From Ascaris suum (taxonomy: Eukaryota > Nematoda > Chromadorea > Rhabditida > Ascarididae), in the NCBI GenBank assembly GCA_013433145.1, contig CM024175.1, forward strand, positions 7,734,516-7,798,515: a stretch of 64,000 nucleotides of DNA, in the 5' to 3' direction. Made by a program: the position numbers and the translations under genes. The stretch's first letter is position 1, and every line of letters starts with the position of its first letter. Shown piece after piece: positions 1 to 11,126 of this stretch. The notes under the pieces were generated by a model. The model had not been told where the DNA came from and searched no databases. It was given only the letters and a program-made list of their open reading frames with translations.

Positions 1-3000
1 CGATAAAGCACCTTTCACAATCGTTTCATTTATTCACTTTCTGAGGATTTCTTTTCACTTTTATTTCAGGGAGGAGGGGGGGGAGGGGGAGAGGAGCGAA
101 GTATTTACCACTAAAACATTTTGAGTCAACAACATCAAGAGGTATTTGAATTAAAAGAAATATTCAACCAATAGCAACCATTCATTTCAACATACCGAGA
201 TGTCGCTCTCTTATCATAAAAATCGATGTCCGCGAACATAACAATCTCTAGTAATAATTTTATTGCAACAATGCTAGAATTAGCGCATTTTTCTTATTAA
301 AATATTTTTAAGCATATCGGTGTTAATTTACTATTTACTGTATTTCGCACAAAGTATAAAATGTCAGTGAATTCGGGTCGAGACCGACTAAATTTGACAA
401 GAGTCTTATATCGAATATTTTATTTAACGTTTAGACATTCATAGAATAATAATATTGTACAATAAGAGCTGTTGTAGAGTAAAAATACGTAAACGTTCTT
501 TATTTCGGCGTAAATACATAAGCCGCAACAGAGTATAAAACAGCATACTGCCAGCTAGCATCAATAGATTGTTATATCTGGGTTGAAGATGTGTAATGTG
601 CTCATTCGTCGCGATCGATGTACCCTCCACGAGGGAAACCTACAGATGAGGGAAATTAAGGAGCTGTTGTTTGCCGAGAAGTTGAACCACAACATGAATA
701 CACATCAAAAGATGCAATTCTTCAGCTCTCGTTTACTGCTGCAATTATTTTTATACCCTGTGTCCTTCTTCAATCAAACCTAGTACACTACTATTCCAAG
801 TCGCTTTGAATAAGAATTTGTTTACACACATATAAGTTTTACAATCCGGTTTGTGTTTTACGCGGCTGAAATTGGCACAGCAACACTGAATTTTTCGACT
901 ATATAGAACGTCTTCTCAGTCCTCTAGAAAAGTGACGTTCGTTCGTTATGATAATTCAGACCGCATCGCTCATCTGCCAGTTTAAAAAACATTGAAGTCT
1001 TATAATGTCGAGTAATCAGTCTTCATAAATAAAGGACCTTTTTAACGATGCACTATCTGTAAAGAAAATGAAGCCGGAACTTGGAGTATACGTGCAAAAG
1101 TTGGAGCTTCCTCCGTCCAATGGGGCAATAATGAGCACCGTCATGCCCTTAAGTATGACAAACACCACAAGATGACCATTTTGCAATGTGTGCGTAAATC
1201 ATCCATCTAGACAGCATTCTTCAAAGCAAACCTAAATGTCCATAAATCTAAACGAAATAACTGCAATGAATCCCCTTCTTTTTCCGCTCAGCTTTCTCTC
1301 AGAAGAAATTTTGTACCCTAAGAGAGGATAGAGCACTCATGTTCAAAATAAACGAACACTACAAAATAAATAAAAAATATAATGACCACGATAGATTAGT
1401 GGTTTTATGTTTGACGATGTGCTGATTCGTGATTACATTTCCGGTAAGATAAAGTGATAAGCAGTTTAGTTTGATGGTTGAATAAAGAGGCTTTCTATGA
1501 GCGATTTTCAGCTCACATTTTCGCACAGTGCGGTGCTTTAAAGCTGAGCTAAGAGGACGGCAGTAAAGAAGTACCTCGCGAGGAAATGTTGAGAGGGAAA
1601 AAACGAATTTCAAGGACACAACTGAGAACAATAAAATGCAAAATCGAAGATATCTCTCAGCACTGAATAAACATTATGGAGAAATTATTGGAAATGTCAC
1701 ACTATCACTGACAATGGAGAAAGAATTCTTAGTTTTTGGATTAAACCATCAGTGAATGCATCCTCCCGCCGTCAGCAAGCTTTAAATTCCCCACTCTCGC
1801 GAAAGAGCACTATGCTTTCTCATCCCTTCTCTTAGGCTCAGCTTTATTGGCCTAGGCAGTAGTTCTGCCAGCAATTCCATGTCTAGACTAGGCTCGCACT
1901 TTAGTCATGCTTGAAAGCAAAAATCGACAATTTCAGACCATTTTATCACATTTACAGTTTCTATCACCTTAATCCTTTTATATCAGCTTGAACCATGTCA
2001 GCCTCTCGGCCACTAATCATAGAACCAACAAAGCAACTTCCTTTGTTATCCTATAATATCGAATTTGCGAATAGGGTTGCATCAGAATTATTACGCTTGT
2101 CCCCGTCTCAGAATTTCGATATATTTTGGGAATTTTGGTTCGCCTAGAATTCTAGAATGAGGTTAGATTTTACTTTTTAGTACTAATTTGTTGAAAAATG
2201 TGTTGTGCTTATTTTCAATAAAATTCTGCATCAGAATATTCTATTTTGCTGCAGAGGCGATCTTAAAATGGCAAAACTTCTGGTACTGTAAACAAAACCA
2301 TAAGACACGTGTCCTATGTATATCAGCCGAGAAAGAGACGCGTGAATAAGATCGCGCACGTAAAAAAAGTATGTATAAATGCCGAAGGGGAGGAACGTTC
2401 GCAGTGAGAAATTTATTAGCCACTCACCTCTCAAAAACAATCTTTGTTGCTGCAAAACCTCTAAAATAAGCTCTAGAGCATATCGCTCTTGAAGTTTATA
2501 AACAAACGTACTATCGAAGGAGAGGTTACATTGAAGGGGCTAACAAATATTCGCGTTTCTCAGAAAGGTCGCATCATCGAGATTTATGGACCGACCTTTT
2601 GTTGCCCATAAGCATGCCTCTAATAAATGACTACGTTTTTGAAAGCGTGGACTTATACTTTATACCGGGGCTTCTAAATTTCAAAAATGAGGTGTTATCA
2701 AGAACAGAAAAGCGCTTACGTTGAGGAGAACCGCCCTTCAGATTGATGGCAAAATGAAAGAAAAAAGTGTTATGGCTATGTGATATTGGATTTTATGTAG
2801 TTGACGTCGTAGCTTACATGTAGCACATGAAGCAATTTCGCACCTCTTTCACGAAAGGTATATTTCCAATTTCTGCTCTTCAGGTCATAAACACGCCTTA
2901 TACTTTTACTTGTCAGTGAACTATGATTGCTGCATATACTGACGAATATACGCGATAAAACAAAAGGAAGAAGTGCAAAGAAGTTAAATGGACGCTTTTT

Positions 3001-5665
3001 TGATGAAGTTGACTAAATTGTTGAAGTGGACTTTTCGGGCGGAAAACCTAGTTTCAACCCAACTTTCTCATCTAACCCAATCAACAGCAATGATTGGGTT
3101 AGATGAGAAAGCAAACGAGGGAAAAATTCTGAAATTCCATACAAAAACAGTTGCTTCTTTTCGGAAAAAGAAGTTCCTTTTAACAATCAAGCAGAATAAA
3201 CTGAAATATCTCGCCGCTTTCAATTTGACAATAAACCACTCAGTCATTTATTGCAGTAATGCTTCATATGGATTCAAAAGAGGAACAAAATTGCTTTAAA
3301 GAAAACTGATGCGTGATAAATTCGTTTAACGAAGCTGTTGTTTTGGTCCATCCTAGTTGCAGCATTGAAAATTTTTTGGGTTTCATTTTTTCGCAAATGA
3401 CTCATCCGATGCATCTTCAATCAATAGTTCTGCAAAGCACAGCATCATATAAAACAATGCAGTTAATCTAGGAATCCGTGCATATTCTTAGCGATCTTTT
3501 GAATAATTTGAAAACAATAATTTGAATATTCATAGAAAATCAAATAACGAAAGATATTCCCATTGAGTAATAATGGACTTCTTTTGTGATGAACGCATCG
3601 TTGAACGATGACTTCTTCGGAGAAAGAAATAACGGTAAAGTGGAGTGCGCTGGTTTAGTGATGAAGAAATACGTTTGTAGGCATATTATAATGGAAATAC
3701 GCTGATGTCAACAAGGAAGAATAGACGTCGAAATGAAGAGAGTTGCAAAACAGTGTATTCAATACATATACTCACACCTCTCTCGCAAACATTTGCTAGC
3801 GCAAGAAATTGAATTAACTTTAGCGGAGATTGGAGAGGAAATTTTCCTGTTAGATTTCGGGCTCTTTTTTCCAGATATTGAAGGAAAGGAATAATATAGC
3901 TAAGAGCTAACTATAAAAATTCATTAAAAACGAGATAAGAAAAGAAATCATTTAGAAGCTGGAAAATAGCTCTCTGAATTGACAAAAAAAACTTGTAAAT
4001 AAATGATAAAGTGCTGATATACACCGATGATGTGGGAGAAATGTAACCGAAACAAGCGTTAAAGGTCAACTTAGCACGAGAACAAATGAGTAGAGATGTG
4101 GGCGCAATAGCGATATTTTTGAAGGACCTGAATATGATAAGGAACCTTTCTAAAATAGTGGTAAATATGCAAGGTATTCAAGGGTAGGTATCACCTACGT
4201 TACCATCCTGGTTGTTCAGGAACAAGGATACGTAGGTAGAGCTAGGTAACTCAGCAAAGCAGTTTGGAATGATACTAGACGAATATCTGGAGTTCAGAAA
4301 GCATTTCGAAAACGTCCACAAAAGCTTCATAAGAACTCTTTATCGCCCTAAAACTATACAACTATTAATAACCGAAAAGGAAAGTTCAACTCTTTTGCCA
4401 ATTATTATAACTGTTGCAGGAAAGGCAAGCATATGCTCGAAAAGGTAATAAAACTGTGCTATCAGAAAGACTTATAATCCAAGGATATTCGACTACCTGT
4501 GAACCTTTCAAAATTTTTAAAAATGGGCTAAGGCAGATAATTTAGCGGAGTGTGAAATCTCTAAAATAAAGCAGCGCATGGGAAATAAGCGTCTCTAGAA
4601 CTTTGTTGCACAAATCGCCAAGAGGTATAACCCGGAACCAATATTACCTCTACGCTGGATGCTGGAAAAAGAAGATTCAAGCACAGAGTGTGCGCACGCA
4701 AACTACCATAAGGCATCGCTAACTACGTCGCGATAATTTCGTTACTATTATATTCTCGAAATCACTCCAATAACAGAGTCTATGATCTGAAGTGCTCGCA
4801 TTTTATACATCGCACGTACGTTGCAAGTTTGCGATTGTACTGTGTCTTTGATATAAATAAAGATTGGCAAACTATCGATGTTCAGTAAGGAATATTCATC
4901 GTTTTCACGTGAACAGTAACTGTTTAGCCAGATGAAATGCCATGCACGTGTCAGAGAGGGAAGGGAAGGGGACGGGTGGACATAAACAAAGAACACCTAA
5001 CATATTTGTCAATACTCGGTGTGCTTTCCTTTCTTTTAGTGTGGCTGAAGTTGGCAATCGAATGCGAGCACGGTACAACTAAGCGACCTCATACAGCGCA
5101 AATTTAAACCGCCTGTGAAAGGTTGTGATGAGAGGTGTGGTCGGTATGCATGGAAGGGTTCATTTCTACATGATGCCAATACAAATTACCATCATTATCA
5201 AGATACTGCAGAACTGATGGAGACAAATTTTTGAACGATCGTTGCACATATTTTCCCACAGAACAAATAGCTTAAAATCAAAGAAATTTATTGATCCAGT
5301 TTAAAGATTTCAGTCATAAGTATCAAATAACAACGAAGCTTACATTTTAGAGCACTTAACTGTTTCGATAATATTAAAAAATGACCTGAAAATTCTCAGT
5401 TTAAAAAAGACGGATCCATACATAAACATAAACATAATTTTTCTTATTTTATTCGCAAAAAATTTAAAGGAGGATCGAATAAAAGATAACATATAAAGGT
5501 GAAAATAAAACAGTTTAGTAGGAATAACAACACTGAAAAATTATATCCGGTTAAACTCATGAAAACATCCATTATAGTCTGACTCAGATTTGCATGACAA
5601 CTATTATTTGATGATAGCTGAAAATACCAATTGGTGATAATTGAAGCCTGCGTCGGATTAAAATT

Positions 5666-5670
<5 letters not shown>
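1..5670. other. no gene recognised
   Basis: AT-rich sequence with frequent stops in all frames and no run of phase-consistent exons that I can see. The only structured items are a G-rich purine tract near 69-97 and a perfect hairpin at 3063-3111. The short open frames here look like chance. Confidence 0.5.
3063..3111. repeat. perfect 21-bp inverted repeat with 7-nt loop
   Basis: The arms 3063-3083 and 3091-3111 are exact reverse complements, separated by a 7-nt loop (acagcaa). The stem does not extend past either end. A perfect stem this long is unexpected in random AT-rich DNA. It could be a small-RNA hairpin, a palindromic element remnant or a sequencing artefact. Confidence 0.85.

Positions 5671-5754
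<84 letters not shown>
5671..5754. repeat. (TA)n microsatellite, left flank of the retroelement
   Basis: An uninterrupted TA dinucleotide run directly abuts the first base of the 5' LTR. It encodes spurious Tyr-Ile repeat ORFs. The target-site duplication of the element is hidden inside this run. Confidence 0.97.
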
Positions 5755-5758
<4 letters not shown>

Positions 5759-7217
5759 GCGACTGCGCGCGAAAAAATATACAAAGATGAGGGTCATGGA
5801 TTAGTGTTCAAACTGTATGAAGGCACAAAGCTAAAAGAGGTTGAGGTGTTGACTGCCATCAGATAGTGTTATCCGCAAGAAAAGGGGATCCATGTACGAG
5901 CAACACAAACGGGCACAAAGAAGCCATATTAGGGCTTTGCCTTTAAACTCCTTAAAGGCAAAAAGGTGCCATAAACGCGTCAGAAAAGTTATGCGCGAAT
6001 GAGTAAACAAAATGGAAGTTGATTTAATGCCGCAGAAGTTTGCCGGAGCGGGTAATGATGGTCAAAGCAAACAAAGATTGGGGATTTTGACCGGCTAATC
6101 ACATATGTAATGATGAGCGTCAAATTAGCAAAACAACCTTTGGGCCAATCATAGAAGAGGCGGGCCAAAAGCATCCGAATGTTAACAAAAGAGGGCTATA
6201 TAAAAGAGCCCAAAGGTTCGGCAACACAGTGACTGTGATCGGAGCTGCGACTTCGACGGTTGGCTTCGATGTTTTCCTTTGTTTGTCTTTTGTTTATGTC
6301 TAGATAATGTAAGTGTATCTGTTAGTTAAGCTTTAATGCTATCGAATATCATTTGAGTTTCTTCGAATATTGATTTATCCCACTGTGAGCATCTCTGAGA
6401 GAAAAAAAGTGTCCCCATTTTTTTGTGTTGAATAAAGTAAGCGTATCTTTTAGTGGGCTCTAATGTTACAAACTGTTCTTGTTTCGGCTTTGACTTGATC
6501 CCAATGTATATGTGTCGTTTTAATTGATGGTTACTTGTTGAATATCATTGAGTTTTTCGCCTGATTTTATCCCATTGTGTATGTAGTTGAAAATTAATTG
6601 TTACTTGTTCGCGTTTTTTATTGTCTCAACGTGATAATAAAGGTTTAATTACCCAAGTTTGAGGTGGGTTCACACAGCAGTGGGAAAGTGCACCAGGTCG
6701 TTGCACAGCAAATCTGTTATTTGTATTGTAAGACGAAACCTCAGCGTCAAGAGGATATTCTTGGGTAACTGGCAGAGGAAAGAGGGGTGATCATTGACGG
6801 TGGAAATCGTCAATATTTGGAGCAGCGCGACAATAGGCCGGTCGCAGCAGACGGGAGCTCGGTGATTGGGATCGTCGACTCCAACGGTGGTCGCAGTTGG
6901 AACGACACCAGTGGATAAAGAGGCAGATCGACGGTGGATCAGGAACGCCACGCGTCAATCAGAGAGCTGACTACGGCAGACAGCGGGCAACAAGCGGCGA
7001 CTCAGTCGACAACGTGCACAATCAACAGGGACATAGGCCTGATTTTTAACACTGATAACTTTCTTTCTTTTGTTTTTCTTTCTTCTTCTTTGTTTATATT
7101 GTTTGTTCACGAACCTTTGGAACGAACTATTATATAGTCAAAAATATTGACCAACTTCACACCTTCACTAACACAACACCGTCAAACAAGGGGAGGAAGT
7201 GTGAGCTGGTCAATACA
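5755..7217 (+). repeat. 5' LTR
   Basis: A 1,463-bp direct repeat matching 9556-10992 along its whole length. It starts TG and ends CA. Differences from the 3' copy are mostly one- to few-base insertions and deletions rather than substitutions. It contains a TATA box near 6197, AATAAA signals near 6431 and 6637, and degenerate internal repeats. Confidence 0.93.
6197..6205 (+). promoter_or_regulatory. TATA box of the 5' LTR promoter
   Basis: TATATAAAA inside the LTR; the same motif lies at 9996-10004 in the 3' LTR. It is the likely core promoter driving the element's transcript, with AATAAA signals further downstream in the same repeat. The role is inferred from position and motif only. Confidence 0.6.
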
Positions 7218-7235
7218 TGGTGCCACGAGCCGGGA
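7218..7235 (+). other. putative tRNA primer-binding site
   Basis: TGGTGCCACGAGCCGGGA follows the terminal CA of the 5' LTR with no gap. The initial TGG is complementary to the tRNA 3'-CCA. I did not determine which tRNA. Confidence 0.7.
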
Positions 7236-7304
7236 AATTACTGAGTTGGCCTTCAGCAATCACAATCTTTTGAGTTTAAATAGCGCAGAAGAAATAAAGA
7301 TAGG

Positions 7305-8580
7305 ATGTCTTCCGCTGGTCTGCGAAAACAGCTTACGTTGACCAAGGGAAGGCTCGAAAAGTATTTAGGTGAGCTGCCGAATTACAATGAGGAGCCTAAC
7401 AATAGGGAGGAGAAATTGTTATGAGATCCCGTGTGACAAGGGACCTTACGCGACTGGAAACGGATTTGAAGAAGATAAATGTAAGCCATACGCGTGGAGA
7501 GAGCTCCTTATAGGTCTTACTGGCGAAAAGCAAGAAAAAGGAGAATGAGCGGTATGAGAGAGAATGTGAGGCCCAAAACAGTTTCCTGGAGGTAGCTGAG
7601 GCAGATGAGGCAGTAGCTACTCTGAAGTGCAAGCTTGCAGAGCTAGATTTGGCAGAGAAAACATTCCCAATTCTAGAAGCTCAAAAGGAAGAAAGGAGAT
7701 GGAGAATAGAATTGCCCCGAGCCACTCTCCCCAATTCCATGGCGATCCACTAGAATGGAGAGGGTTTTGGGATTCATTTGAAGCGGTGGTAGATGGGCAG
7801 CCAATTCCACCAGTAATAAAAATGACACATCTCGCGAGCTGTTTGCATGGAAATGCAAAGGAAGCTATCGCGGGACTTCCCATTACCAATGAGTTACCAG
7901 GAAGTAAAGAATCCTAGCAGAAAAGTTTGGTAACCCAGTTATCGTGAGGAGGCATCTATACCGAACACTTCAAGTGTTACCCGTATGTTCGGATAGGTTT
8001 AAGCGACATAAAGAAATTCAGCGAAGCATTATCTGGGGCTTGCAAACAGTTGATCAAAGAACCACTCGACAACCCACCACTAGTATTGTCAGTTCTGCAA
8101 AAGCTCTCCCCTTCCATCCTAGAAGAGATGATGAGGGTAAGGAAGCACAAGAGTGGGATTGGAATTGGTGAAGAAGGCGTTAGACTCCTACCTGAGGAAA
8201 GGAAGAAATAGCCAGCCTGATGGACAGGGAAAGGAGAACGCCACGCTTTGAATCTCAGAGAAGTAGTGTGAACGTGACAACAGCCTTCGCAGTCACAAAA
8301 AAAATATACTGAGAGAAATTGTGCGCTATGTACGCAGCCCCATTTCGCAGATGAATGCCTTACATATAGAAAGATTGCCGACCGAGAACAGCGCATCATA
8401 GATCTTAAGCTATGCTTTAGATGTCTGAGAAAAGGACACAAGAGTAGGATTTGTAAGTTCACTAGACATGTTTTTACTGTCGAGGCAATCATCATAGTGC
8501 GCTTTGTCCGCAAAGGGAAGGGGTTAATCTATCGTGGCGGAGCCCAACAATGCAAGTAAATAACCAAGGGGGATGCGACA
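7305..8580 (+). pseudogene. BEL/Pao Gag, frame-broken
   Basis: The first ATG after the primer-binding site is at 7305. Its frame runs only about 39 codons before a stop. A DUF1759-like stretch (7627-7917) contains FHGDPLEWRGFWDSFEAVV, characteristic of BEL/Pao Gag. Downstream, in the same frame, is a CCHC zinc knuckle (8413-8454; C-x2-C-x4-H-x4-C) followed by a second knuckle-like CxxC-HH-C segment, both typical of this family's nucleocapsid. Stops and shifts separate these parts, so no full Gag is encoded as the sequence stands. Some breaks may be sequencing indels, judging from the LTR comparison. Confidence 0.8.
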
Positions 8581-8816
8581 ACATGAGCATTATCAAGTAA
8601 GCAGACCCAACACCGTCCGGCACAAGGGGAGCCAAATACCCCACCACAGCCCGAGTGGACGTCTCAATCTGTAGTACAACTAGTTGAAGATGTCAATGAG
8701 GAATCCGCCAATGAAGAGCTGAAGAGAATCAGTCAATGCCCATCTAGCACTTCACCAAATCGGCACGTGACAATTCAAATCAATGCCGTGGTAGTGAGCG
8801 GACTCAAGCCAATGAT

Positions 8817-9520
8817 ATGGCTTCCCCTCCACAGGTGACTACAACTGAGGAATTCAAGGGAATGGTCGAGACAGAGTGTAGAAACCTCTCTCGCGATACT
8901 AAAGTTTACCTTCCTTCTACTCGAGTAGAGGTATGTAATCCGAAAGAAGAGAAGAGCCGCACACTAGAGACTTACGCACTGTTCGATAGCGGTTCACAAC
9001 GATCCTTTGTTACGAAGTCGGTAGCAAAGAAGCTCAAGCTAAGTCCAATTACAACAGAGGTTATTTCGCTTAACACATTAGCTTCCAGAAGGGCAAAGAA
9101 GTTGGAATCCCAGTTGGTACAAGTTGGGCTCTGTCTGGGTAAGGGGAAGACGGAGGTAATAGAAGTGAACGTTGTCCCGACGCTGATTAGGAGTTAATGT
9201 CGAACACCGCCTAAACAAGAGAAGAAAGGAGATTTGGACAAGACCTGATAGTGACGCCAGGGGTTCTGATAGGATCAGACTTTTACTGGCAACTCATAGG
9301 AAGTAGCGCACCTGAAAGACTCGCGAATAACTTATACCAGATCTCGACGAAGGTAGGACCTATGATAGGAGGACGGCTCGAAGAAGAGCGAGAGATTAAG
9401 AGCACTAACCGAGTAGATCGAAGGAAACACAAACGTAGGCAATGTTGTTTTAAGTATCGAGGAAAAGGTGTAATCAGGAGTACCTACTTTCCTCATCACC
9501 CTAAGTTTAACCGTGTATGA
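8817..9520 (+). pseudogene. BEL/Pao aspartic protease segment (DUF1758-like), frameshifted
   Basis: An open frame at 8817-9197 carries FDSGSQRSF, a DSGS form of the retroviral-type aspartic protease catalytic motif, at about 8982. It is followed by a strand reading VISLNTLAS. A second frame (9251-9520) resumes with GVLIGSDFYW, the usual continuation of the DUF1758 fold. A stop at 9195 and a frame change separate the two. Instead of the reverse transcriptase expected next, the sequence runs almost directly into the polypurine tract and 3' LTR, so the rest of pol is missing. Confidence 0.8.
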
Positions 9521-9540
9521 ACCTTCCAGGAAACTTTTCA

Positions 9541-9555
9541 TGAGGGCGGTGGGAG
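9541..9555 (+). other. polypurine tract
   Basis: A purine-dominated tgagggcggtgggag lies immediately before the 3' LTR, the position required for plus-strand priming in LTR elements. Confidence 0.7.
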
Positions 9556-10992
9556 TGTCGCGACTGCGCGCGAAAAATATACAAATGAGGGTCAGGATTA
9601 GTGTTCAAACTGTATGAAGGCACAAGCTAAAAGAGGTTGAGGTTGTTGACTGGCCATCAGATAGTGTTATCCGCAAGAAAAGGGGATCATGTACGAGCAA
9701 CACAAACGGGCACAAAGAAGCCATGTTAGGGCTTTGCCTTAAACTCCTTAAAGGCAAAAAGGTGCCATAAACGCGTCAGAAAAGTTATGCGCGAATGAGT
9801 AAACAAAATGGAAGTTGATTTAATGCCGCAGAAGTTTGCCGGAGCGGGTAATGATGGTCAAAGCAAACAAAGATTGGGGATTTTGACCGGCTAATCACAT
9901 ATGTAATGATGAGCGTCAAATTAGCAAAACAACCTTTGGGGCCAATCATAGAAGAGGCGGGCCAAAAGCATCCGAAGGTGTTAACAAAAGAGGGCTATAT
10001 AAAAGAGCCCAAAGGTTCGGCAACAGTGACTGTGATCGGAGCTGCGACTTCGACGGTTGGCTTCGATGTTTTCCTTTGTTTGTCTTTTGTTTATGTCTAG
10101 ATAATGTAAGTGTATCTGTTAGTTAAGCTTTAATGCTATCGAATTCATTTGAGTTCTTCGAATATTGATTTATCCCACTGTGAGCATCTCTGAGAGAAAA
10201 AAAGTGTCCCATTTTTTTGTGTTGAATAAAGTAAGCGTATCTTTTAGTGGCTCTAATGTTACAAACTGTTCTTGTTTCGGCTTTGACTTGATCCCAATGT
10301 ATATGTTTTAATTGATGGTTACTTGTTGAATATCATTGAGTTTTTCGCCTGATTTTATCCCATTGTGTATGTAGTTGAAAATTAATTGTTACTTGTTCGC
10401 GTTTTTTATTGTTCAACGTGATAATAAAGGTTTAATTACCCAGAGGTGGGTTCACACAGCAGTGGGAAAGTGCACCAGGTCGTTGCACAGCAAATCTGTT
10501 ATTTGTATTGTAAGACGAACCACCTCAGCGTCAAGAGGATATTCTTGGGTAACTGGCAGAGGAAAGAGGGTGATCATTGACGAGTGGAAATCGTCAATAT
10601 TTGGAGCAGCGCGACAATAGGCCGGTCGCAGCAGACGGGAGCTCGGTGATTGGGATCGTCGACTCCAACGGTGGTCAGTTGGAACGACACAGTGGATAAA
10701 GAGGCAGATCGACGGTGGATCAGGAACGACGCGTCAATTCAGAGAGCTGACTACGCAGACAGCGGGCAAAAGCGGCGACTCAGTCGACAACGTGCAACAA
10801 TCAACACATAGGCCTGATTTTTAAAACTGATAACTTTCTTTTCTTTTGTTTTTCTTCTTCTTTGTTTATATTGTTTGTTCACGAACCTTTGGGAACGAAT
10901 ATTTTATAGTCAAAAATATTGACCAACTTCACACCTTCACTAACACAACACCGTCAACCCACAAGGGGAGGAAGTGTGAGCTGGTCAATACA
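9556..10992 (+). repeat. 3' LTR
   Basis: A 1,437-bp copy of the 5' LTR with the same TG...CA ends. It is followed at once by (TA)n. It is 26 bp shorter than the 5' copy because of many scattered small indels. Confidence 0.93.
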
Positions 10993-11036
10993 ATATATAT
11001 ATATATATAATATATATATATATATTATATATATAT

Positions 11037-11123
<87 letters not shown>
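10993..11123. repeat. (TA)n microsatellite, right flank, interrupted
   Basis: A TA-rich tract continuing from the 3' LTR. Its first 60 bases contain AATA and TTATA interruptions, while the distal part is pure (TA)n. The left-flank tract is uninterrupted. Confidence 0.95.

Positions 11124-11126
<3 letters not shown>

Larger units (their letters stand above)
5755..10992 (+). mobile_element. BEL/Pao-type LTR retrotransposon lacking pol beyond protease
   Basis: A 5.2-kb element bounded by two long direct repeats (5755-7217 and 9556-10992), each beginning TGTCGCGACT and ending TCAATACA. A TGG-initial primer-binding-like site follows the 5' LTR and a purine tract precedes the 3' LTR. The 2.3-kb interior holds only a BEL/Pao-style Gag (DUF1759-like segment and two zinc knuckles) and an aspartic protease segment (DUF1758-like). 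I see no reverse transcriptase, RNase H or integrase, and the interior is far too short for them. The element therefore looks non-autonomous through internal deletion. Its frames are interrupted by stops and shifts. It sits in a (TA)n tract, so the target duplication cannot be delimited. Confidence 0.9.

Noticed and set aside
5444..5797. 117- and 66-codon minus-strand ORFs of Tyr-Ile repeats; the same at 10919-11161 and 33393-33828
   Set aside because: They are translations of (TA)n microsatellites on either strand, with no coding signal.
7218..9555. Hidden reverse transcriptase or integrase in the retroelement interior
   Set aside because: After the protease segment the sequence reaches the polypurine tract within a few hundred bases, and no RT or integrase motif is visible in any frame.
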